From Actinomycetota bacterium (GTDB lineage: Bacteria > Actinomycetota > Acidimicrobiia > Acidimicrobiales > JAMCPL01): DNA of 9,881 bases. Location: the NCBI GenBank assembly GCA_023379725.1, contig JAMCPC010000111.1, forward strand, positions 1 to 9,881. Reading direction: 5' to 3'. The stretch's first letter is position 1. The number at the start of each line of letters is the position of its first letter. The notes under the pieces were generated by a model. It made no database searches. It had not been told where the DNA came from and worked only from the letters and a program-made list of their open reading frames with translations. Made by a program: the position numbers and the translations under genes. Of the stretch, positions 1 through 4,631 are shown piece after piece.

Positions 1-366
1 TATCATGTGTTGGCAGGCATTACGACACATCCCACCAGATTTATATCGCAGCACTCAATCAACTTGGATTTTGTGAGCGGTGTTGTAGGTGCTATTTTCC
101 TGATTCTAGCGTTTATCGTGATGATACGCCGCGTTCCTCGGCCACCTATGGAGGTACTGGCATGGGTTGCAGGTATCGGGTTGATTACCCTGTGGTCAAT
201 TCGCACCCCGCCAAACGCTCGTATATTGATCGTTACATTCCCGGCTATCATAGTATGGGCGCAGTATCTGAAGGGAAGGTCTCTTTCGATATTTCTGTCA
301 AGCGAGATAGTCCTGCTCATCATTATGAGCGCGCTGACGTTTCATGGGCATATACTCTCTCCCTAG
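1..366 (+). CDS. C-terminal part of a polytopic membrane protein, possibly a GT-C/PIG-V-like glycosyltransferase (5'-truncated)
   Basis: The reading frame is open from base 1 and ends at TAG 364-366, so only the last 121 residues are present and the start lies outside the window. Four hydrophobic stretches are visible at about residues 24-42, 51-67, 74-89 and 99-114, separated by short basic or polar loops (IRRVPRPP, SIRTPPNAR, KGRS). This is a membrane protein tail. The fifth-to-last part, with SIRTPPNARILIVTFPAII followed by another helix and a short polar end, resembles the C-terminal end of GT-C fold mannosyltransferase-like (PIG-V type) proteins, where a 'P-R-Y/I' segment precedes a membrane helix. 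That family call is from general resemblance only, because the catalytic N-terminal loop is missing. Seen: membrane topology. Inferred: glycosyltransferase. The stop codon falls at the left edge of repeat copy A (CTAGTGG), so the repeat begins exactly where the gene ends. Confidence 0.6.
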   Translation, partial: YHVLAGITTHPTRFISQHSINLDFVSGVVGAIFLILAFIVMIRRVPRPPMEVLAWVAGIGLITLWSIRTPPNARILIVTFPAIIVWAQYLKGRSLSIFLSSEIVLLIIMSALTFHGHILSP

Positions 367-660
367 TGGTCTGTACCTCAAATAACCATGGGTTCCCGCC
401 AGCTGGATGATGCCCCTGACTAGCTGGATAACGTCACGCTATTTAGAGGCTCAGCGGATAGGCATCTCGGGCTTGTCGCCCCCCATACTTCGCATGACAA
501 TCGGTAGCCATGACCTGTGGCGTAAGCCGGTTATGGTTTGTCGTCGTCGGGCAGGCACTCCAGCCTGTCTCTCCTTCTCCGCCTTGCCCTACTCGCCCGG
601 ATGAACGGCTCTCTGATCTAACCTGCCTATTCGCTGAGCCTCTTACAGGACAGACCACTG
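363..660. repeat. Dispersed repeat element, copy A (MITE-like, nested inverted ends)
   Basis: This region between the membrane gene and the alcohol dehydrogenase holds no credible gene and is a structured repeat. Its outer ends carry a perfect 10-bp inverted repeat, AGTGGTCTGT at 365-374 and ACAGACCACT at 650-659. Nested inside is a 19-bp inverted repeat, AGAGGCTCAGCGGATAGGC at 445-463 and its complement at 625-643, with one mismatch. Bases 541-659 align without gaps to 3704-3822 of copy B with 10 differences in 119. Bases 464-497 also match copy B, but copy A has about 35 extra bases around 498-536. The left arm (363-399) matches copy C at 9018-9054 in 28 of 37 positions. No transposase is present and no target-site duplication could be recognised. 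The core is visibly GC-rich. It could be a non-autonomous transposon or a REP-like palindromic element. Confidence 0.82.
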
Positions 661-684
661 GTTGGATGCGAAGAAGTGGTGGAG

Positions 685-693
685 TGATATATG
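685..693 (+). promoter_or_regulatory. Possible extended -10 promoter for the alcohol dehydrogenase gene
   Basis: TGATATATG at 685-693 fits an extended -10 (TGn followed by TATATG), about 36 bases upstream of the ATG at 730. No convincing -35 is seen; TTGGAT at 662-667 is 20 bases upstream, which is long. It lies just beyond the right edge of repeat copy A, so the gene appears to carry its own promoter rather than depend on the element. This is a weak call from sequence match only. Confidence 0.3.
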
Positions 694-729
694 CTTGTTT
701 CTGTAACCTTTTGAGCGAAAGGATGGATT

Positions 730-1743
730 ATGCGAGCTGTAATTCTTGACCGTACCGGACCTGTCGAAGATTCTGTCTTGAGGCTTGGAGAAGTCGATAA
801 ACCCGTAGCCGGTCCAGGTGAGGTGGTAATGAAGGTGTCGACTTGTGGCGTATGCCACTCGAACCTCCATATGATAGAGGGCGACTGGGTAGATGGTGGA
901 GTCCCCGCCTTTTTACCGATTATCCCTGGTCATGAAGTAGTTGGAGTGATTGATTCACTCGGACCAGGAGTGGATTGGCTACATCTGGGTCAGAGAGTTG
1001 GTGTTCAGCCGTTATGGAGGACTTGCGGGCATTGTGAATACTGTCTGTCGGGAGAGGAGCAGCGTTGTCAAGACAAAGATATCACAGGTGAGACTGTCCA
1101 TGGTGGCTATGCAGAGTATATGTTGGCCAAAGCACTGCATTGTTATCCAGTGCCAGATGAGATAGGCGATGTCGAGGCTGCACCGCTTTTTTGTCCAGGT
1201 ATTACTGCTTACTCTGCTGTTTTCAGAGCTTCTCTGTCTCCTGGTAAGCGTGTTGCGGTCTTTGGGATAGGTGGTGTCGGTCATATGGTACTGGAGTTTG
1301 CTGTCCTGACTGGTGCAGAGGTAATAGCAGTTACTAGAAGTGTCGTACACGGGAATGTTGCCAGTACTCTCGGCGTCAATCAGGTAATCAATGCAGCCGA
1401 GGTAGATGCCGTAGATGCAATCAAAACGATGGGGGGAGTAGACGCGAGTATCGTCTTTGCCCCCGCAGATGAGGTGGTTCGTCAAGCCATAGATGCTACC
1501 AGACCAGGAGGAACGGTGGTAGTGGGTGTGCAGGTCGACCTGGGGAGATTCCTCTTTGCTGACGAGAAGAAGATAGTAGGGTCAGTAATAGGCCCGCGGC
1601 ATAGAATGAATGATGTGTTGAAATTGGCTGCCCAGGGGAGAGTAAAGCCGGTCTGTGACGTATTTTCTTTGGAAGAGGCGCCAGAGGTCCTGAGCAAGCT
1701 AAAGCACGGTGAAATACGCGCCAGAGCAGTCTTGAAGATTTAG
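730..1743 (+). CDS. Zinc-dependent alcohol dehydrogenase (MDR superfamily)
   Basis: This 337-residue cytosolic medium-chain dehydrogenase would oxidise alcohols or reduce aldehydes with NAD(P)(H). All zinc ligands are visible. The catalytic site is C42 (CGVCHSNLH), H68-E69 (PGHEVVG) and C155 (PLFCPGIT). The structural zinc lobe is C99, C102, C105 and C113 (TCGHCEYC...RC). The Rossmann nucleotide motif GIGGVG is at 179-184. The CGVCHSNLHMIEGDW block is typical of the AdhA/AdhP-like 'propanol-preferring' group, and the length is normal for that group. The physiological substrate cannot be read from sequence. The start is supported by AAAGGA at 718-723, six bases before ATG. It is apparently monocistronic and ends one base short of the end of the convergent sigma gene, so read-through could make antisense RNA to that gene. 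Confidence 0.93.
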   Translation: MRAVILDRTGPVEDSVLRLGEVDKPVAGPGEVVMKVSTCGVCHSNLHMIEGDWVDGGVPAFLPIIPGHEVVGVIDSLGPGVDWLHLGQRVGVQPLWRTCGHCEYCLSGEEQRCQDKDITGETVHGGYAEYMLAKALHCYPVPDEIGDVEAAPLFCPGITAYSAVFRASLSPGKRVAVFGIGGVGHMVLEFAVLTGAEVIAVTRSVVHGNVASTLGVNQVINAAEVDAVDAIKTMGGVDASIVFAPADEVVRQAIDATRPGGTVVVGVQVDLGRFLFADEKKIVGSVIGPRHRMNDVLKLAAQGRVKPVCDVFSLEEAPEVLSKLKHGEIRARAVLKI

Positions 1744-1744
1744 G

Positions 1745-2587
1745 TTAGGCTGCTCGGTATGCCTCGGTAATAGCCGGGATAGAGGCAAGAGATTCCAGCG
1801 CTCGTTTTTCAAGTGCTCTTACTCGCCGGACACCCATGCTCAGTTCACTGGCGCATCTTTGAAGTGATGCAGGTTTGCCGCCATCCAAGGCATAGCGTAG
1901 AACGATGACATCCCTTTCAGGCTCGGGTAGCTTTTCTATTGCATCTCTTATCTCATCAAAAAGAATGTCCACTTCTACCGAGTTCTCAAAATCACTTGTA
2001 TACTGATCCTTGAGTAACTCTCCAATCGTCGTACCGGTATCATCACCGGTAGGCTGATCTATACTTGCAACGACACGAGCCAGATTGCTTAGTTTCTTGA
2101 CATTTTCTACGCTTGTGCCTGTTTCGGAAGCTATTAATTCGTCAGAAGGTCGTTCCTGTCCATTCGATGTTATATTCCAGGATGCCATGTCTATTTTATG
2201 GGCATGTTCAGCTACTTCCATGGGTAGCCTTATAGCGTTTGACTGGCTTTGTATGACGCGCTGTAGCGATTGCCTGATCCACCAGCTGGCATATGTAGAG
2301 AATCTAAAGCCTTTATGGAAGTCAAACTTCTCGACTGCGCGCATAAGGCCAAAAGTGCCTTCTTGCACGAGATCGGCCAGTTCTACGCCGCGATTTTGGT
2401 AACGCCGTGCCCAGTGAATTACCAGTCTTAAGTTGGCTTCTACCATGCGGTTCTTCGCATCCTGATCACCAGCGGCAATTTTGCGTACCAAGTCATCTTG
2501 CTCTTCAAGTGAAGCCATTGGGTATTTATCAAGACTGCTCAGAAAGGTGTGCATTGAATCGCCCGTTCCTAATTGTTGCTTATTCAT
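1745..2587 (-). CDS. RNA polymerase sigma factor, sigma-70 family (group 2-like, RpoD-related)
   Basis: This 280-residue sigma factor should direct RNA polymerase to a promoter subset. Regions in order: 1.2 (about 11-40, DSMHTFLSSLDKYP, EEQDDLVRKIAAGD), 2.1-2.2 (about 46-90, EANLRLVIHWARRYQNRG, ELADLVQEGTFGLMRAVEKFD), 2.3-2.4 (94-124, FRFSTYASWWIRQSLQRVI, IRLPMEV), region 3 (about 125-205) and region 4 (219-268). It lacks the long region 1.1 of a primary sigma, so it looks like a group 2 (SigB/HrdA-like) or nearby group 3 factor. The -35 recognition helix is unusual. Aligned without gaps to E. coli sigma-70, R584 and E585 are replaced by V253 and R254, while R588 is kept as R257. In region 2.4 the residue matching T440 is Q. 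A GAGGAGA ribosome site precedes the ATG by a rather long 11-12 bases; ATG at codon 12 is an alternative start. It is divergent from the unknown gene at 2826. Confidence 0.93.
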   Translation of the reverse strand: MNKQQLGTGDSMHTFLSSLDKYPMASLEEQDDLVRKIAAGDQDAKNRMVEANLRLVIHWARRYQNRGVELADLVQEGTFGLMRAVEKFDFHKGFRFSTYASWWIRQSLQRVIQSQSNAIRLPMEVAEHAHKIDMASWNITSNGQERPSDELIASETGTSVENVKKLSNLARVVASIDQPTGDDTGTTIGELLKDQYTSDFENSVEVDILFDEIRDAIEKLPEPERDVIVLRYALDGGKPASLQRCASELSMGVRRVRALEKRALESLASIPAITEAYRAA

Positions 2588-2672
2588 GATGGATACTATC
2601 TCCTCTACTAAATACTGTTTCTTTCAATATCGTTCTTATATACTTCTTTCTATTTATTACAACGCGCGAAGC

Positions 2673-2680
2673 ATTATAAT
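2673..2680. promoter_or_regulatory. Palindromic -10 element that could serve both divergent genes
   Basis: ATTATAAT is its own reverse complement. It gives a perfect TATAAT on the plus strand (2675-2680) and on the minus strand (2673-2678). It sits about 86 bases from the sigma factor start and about 146 bases from the proposed start of the divergent unknown gene. No strong -35 is evident on either side, so strand assignments rest on the -10 match alone. Such symmetric -10 sequences are known to drive bidirectional transcription in bacteria. That use here is inference. Confidence 0.4.
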
Positions 2681-2699
2681 AATTCCCATAACGGGTATA

Positions 2700-2723
2700 A
2701 ATATTATCTGCAAGGATAATATT
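2700..2723. promoter_or_regulatory. Perfect 9-bp inverted repeat, possible operator or mRNA hairpin
   Basis: AATATTATC at 2700-2708 and GATAATATT at 2715-2723 are exact inverted copies around the 6-base loop TGCAAG. It lies 20 bases beyond the symmetric -10 element in the spacer between the sigma factor and the unknown gene. It could be an operator for a dimeric regulator, or a weak A/U hairpin in the 5' leader of the plus-strand gene. The regulator is not identifiable from sequence. The area is AT-rich, so some chance palindromy is expected, but an exact 9-bp match with a short loop is notable. Confidence 0.45.
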
Positions 2724-2825
2724 ATTAATGGCGGTGCGCGTGTACAATTAAACCTGAACATGATTGGAGCGCGAAATAATAGTGAGAGTCCCAAGCAAAT
2801 GAAACGGACAGCAGGTAACAGAAAG

Positions 2826-3590
2826 ATGAGCGATAGACGGCTTCGTCTGGAGCACAGAAGGCATCCAGGTAATATCTTAATGGCGGGCTTGAAGATCTCC
2901 TCTGAAGAGGTGTTAGGAATAGATTTATTTCGTAAGAGCATGGTACGCACGAGGATAGCCGGAAGTAATTATGACGTTTACGGTCAGGACGATCACAGAG
3001 GGCAGTTGTCAGCTCCTACCGAAGCGGAGTTGGGTATTCCAGAGCATACCGTGGAACGACCGGCAGGAGGTAAAATACGCCAGCCAAGCGACAGGTTGCA
3101 GGTCTTATCTCTTATGCGACATGGCACACCATACGTAGGAGACTCTACGTTTCCTGACATTATCACTGTTTCTGGCGAGATTGAGTCATATGGCGTGTTG
3201 GCACGCCGGCGTGGAAGGAAGCTACTTGAAGAGATATCCATACCCTTGACCCGTGCCTTGTTTGGTTTTGCCGGATGGTCTATACCGTACTGGGATTTCA
3301 CTGGGGATTACCCTTCGGTGATTTTACTGAAAAGGCCATCCTATATTATGTTGTTTCTACGCGACGATGGGACATCTTGGGCACGCTTGACGACCTCTGA
3401 TGTGGATATGATGATGCCGGTATCGGATAAGAGTGTAAAGGCTTATTTGAAAGAGAGACCGGATGGAACCATCGAGGGTAAGGATGTAGAGCTTATTACA
3501 GGGAAGAGGCCGTATTACCTGCTTACTACGTTACAGCCGCCATATAATGGGAATTGCTATAAAACGATCTCGGCAGTTATTGCAACTTGA
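2826..3590 (+). CDS. Hypothetical protein, no recognised family
   Basis: I do not recognise this protein. From ATG 2826 it has 254 residues. The reading frame stays open further upstream, but the stretch before about 2760 is AT-rich promoter-like DNA whose translation is low-complexity (YYNARSIIIIP), so the upstream extension is unlikely to be coding. AGGT lies nine bases before ATG 2826 and also nine bases before ATG 2880, so 2880 is a credible alternative; 2760 and 2799 are less likely. The N-terminus is strongly basic (RRLRLEHRRH). The middle is polar and proline- and glycine-containing. The C-terminal half has alternating hydrophobic stretches (RALFGFAGWSIPYWDF, YPSVILLKRPSYIMLFL) that suggest a folded beta-rich domain rather than membrane helices. 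There are no signal peptide, zinc-binding cysteines or nucleotide motif. It ends at TGA 3588-3590, which forms part of a stem-loop beside repeat copy B. It is divergent from the sigma gene and may share its control region. Confidence 0.6.
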   Translation: MSDRRLRLEHRRHPGNILMAGLKISSEEVLGIDLFRKSMVRTRIAGSNYDVYGQDDHRGQLSAPTEAELGIPEHTVERPAGGKIRQPSDRLQVLSLMRHGTPYVGDSTFPDIITVSGEIESYGVLARRRGRKLLEEISIPLTRALFGFAGWSIPYWDFTGDYPSVILLKRPSYIMLFLRDDGTSWARLTTSDVDMMMPVSDKSVKAYLKERPDGTIEGKDVELITGKRPYYLLTTLQPPYNGNCYKTISAVIAT

Positions 3591-3621
3591 TCAGATGCGC
3601 CGCTAGGAGTGTTATCTGATC
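3589..3621 (+). terminator. Stem-loop at the end of the unknown gene, weak terminator candidate
   Basis: GATCAGAT at 3589-3596 and ATCTGATC at 3614-3621 form an exact 8-bp stem with a 17-base loop, starting inside the TGA stop codon. There is no following T-run on either strand, so it is not a classical intrinsic terminator. It directly abuts the left module of repeat copy B and might instead be the outer part of that element. The inverted repeat is certain; its role is inferred. Confidence 0.35.
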
Positions 3622-3822
3622 GGCGGGGATCCATGATTATCTAGAGACTCAGCGGATAGGCATCTCGGGCGCACCGCCCCCCGGATTTCGCATGATTGCG
3701 TTGTCGTCGTCGGACAGGCACTCCAGCCTGCCCCTCCTTCTCCGCCTTCCCCTGCTCGCCCGGATGAACGACTCCCTGATCCAACCTGCCTATCCGCTGA
3801 GCCTCTTACGGGACAGACCACT
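3622..3822. repeat. Dispersed repeat element, copy B
   Basis: This second copy lies between two convergent genes. The inner 19-bp inverted repeat is at 3643-3661 and 3788-3806 with one mismatch, as in copy A, but the mismatch is at a different place. The right arm extends to ACAGACCACT at 3813-3822, identical to the outer right end of copy A. The 119 bases 3704-3822 match 541-659 with 10 differences, nine of them transitions. The left arm differs: instead of AGTGGTCTGT it has a 19-base module at 3622-3640, GGCGGGGATCCATGATTAT, that matches the reverse complement of 382-400 in copy A at 16 of 19 positions. An internal CAGGC/GCCTG hairpin (3715-3719 with 3726-3730) is kept in both copies. The complementary strand is G-rich here. 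No transposase is encoded. The right edge is 10 bases from the stop codon of the gene at 3832. Confidence 0.82.
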
Positions 3823-3831
3823 AAGTATTGC

Positions 3832-4545
3832 TTATACTTTTGTTGTGCGTGAGCTGTTGTGTGTAAGCGTACGGGTTAGCTTTCCAGAGGCAAGATCCTC
3901 TGCCATTGCCCATCCACACACGATAATCCTATCTCCCTTATACGGGTCAATACCATCAAAAAGGGGTGCAGATTCTTTGATTACATTATCATCAGTTGCA
4001 ACAGTTAGATTAGCAGCGCTAAGCATCATATCCTCACTGGCTTCCAATCTGAATGTATGTTCATCGACACATCCGTCAACATTGAATCGCTTAGCGATCC
4101 TTCTTACCCATGCCCTCTCTTCACCTGTTGGTTTGTATCGCAATCGAGGTACTACGTCGTGCAACTTGTTGAACAACGTATATGCCGATGGGTTCATCAA
4201 CATTGCGCACATTAACACATCTTCATCAGGGAAGGCCAGAACAGACTTTCTGAATTGCTCAGCAAGAAGAACATTGGTTGCCTTAATTGCTTTTCCGGTT
4301 CCGTCGGCATCTGCAAGTCCCATTATTATAGCCGGAGTGCCACCTATGCGTTCCAAGCTGAAGAATGAGTATGCTCTTAGCTTCTTTCCTTCAAAGACGG
4401 TTGTATTGAGTATCCATTCGTCTCGTTGCTTGGACAGAAACCCCACGTCGAACATCCCCGACTTGGCTACAGACAACTGTGCCATTGCTTCGAACTCGGA
4501 ATCACTAAGTAATGAACAATCTTTTGTGTTAGCTTCAAACCCCAT
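3832..4545 (-). CDS. Hypothetical protein, C-terminal half weakly GNAT-like
   Basis: This is a 237-residue soluble protein with no signal peptide or membrane helix. I cannot name the family with confidence. Residues 57-135 alternate predicted strands and helices: LRAYSFFSLERI, TPAIIMGLAD, a helix with ATNVLLAEQFRKSVL, a strand EDVLMCAMLMNP, then AYTLFNKLHDVVPRL. A buried strand ending in an N-P pair (N118-P119) followed by a helix, then 'P' and a tail with a VDxxTFRLE strand and a GDRIIVCGW strand, resembles a divergent group of GNAT-fold proteins. The canonical acetyl-CoA loop (R/QxxGxG/A) is not visible, so acetyltransferase activity is doubtful. It lies downstream of dnaE on the same strand, 86 bases after the dnaE stop, with an extended -10 close to its start, so it probably has its own promoter. 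No strong ribosome site is seen before the ATG. Confidence 0.7.
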   Translation of the reverse strand: MGFEANTKDCSLLSDSEFEAMAQLSVAKSGMFDVGFLSKQRDEWILNTTVFEGKKLRAYSFFSLERIGGTPAIIMGLADADGTGKAIKATNVLLAEQFRKSVLAFPDEDVLMCAMLMNPSAYTLFNKLHDVVPRLRYKPTGEERAWVRRIAKRFNVDGCVDEHTFRLEASEDMMLSAANLTVATDDNVIKESAPLFDGIDPYKGDRIIVCGWAMAEDLASGKLTRTLTHNSSRTTKV

Positions 4546-4560
4546 GTTGCTCTGTACTTA

Positions 4561-4569
4561 ACTATAGCA
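4561..4569 (-). promoter_or_regulatory. Extended -10 promoter for the gene at 3832-4545
   Basis: Read on the minus strand, 4569 to 4561 is TGCTATAGT, an extended -10 of the TGn-TATAGT type. It ends 15 bases before the ATG, so transcription would start about 8 bases upstream of it and the leader would be too short for a normal ribosome site. This agrees with the lack of a clear Shine-Dalgarno. No good -35 was found at 16-18 bases. Confidence 0.45.
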
Positions 4570-4631
4570 CATGGAGAGAGGGGATGTAAAAGCAACAGGG
4601 GGGGGTCATAGTTGCCTTGCTGTGTTTGCAG

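Noticed and set aside
443..658. A 71-codon minus-strand frame in repeat copy A, with a similar frame in copy B (3612-3821)
   Set aside because: Similarity follows from the DNA repeat; differences are mostly amino-acid changing, the ends diverge and there is no ribosome site.
363..660. Repeat copy A as a remnant insertion sequence with target-site duplication
   Set aside because: No transposase fragment in any frame and the bases outside the two ends (CT left, GG right) do not form a duplication.
1012..1485. A 157-codon minus-strand open frame inside the alcohol dehydrogenase
   Set aside because: Lies wholly opposite a well-supported gene; the translation has no family likeness.
2481..2825. 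Upstream extension of the unknown gene at 2826 to an ATG inside the sigma gene
   Set aside because: It would overlap the sigma factor start region and run through AT-rich promoter-like DNA with low-complexity translation.
3692..4561. A 289-codon plus-strand open frame opposite the gene at 3832-4545
   Set aside because: Serine- and leucine-rich antisense shadow that begins inside repeat copy B; the minus-strand frame has a balanced protein composition and a promoter.
4598..4605. A run of eight G residues between dnaE and the downstream gene
   Set aside because: Could be a phase-variation tract, but it lies outside the -10 and coding region of any gene here; a sequencing-length uncertainty is equally likely.
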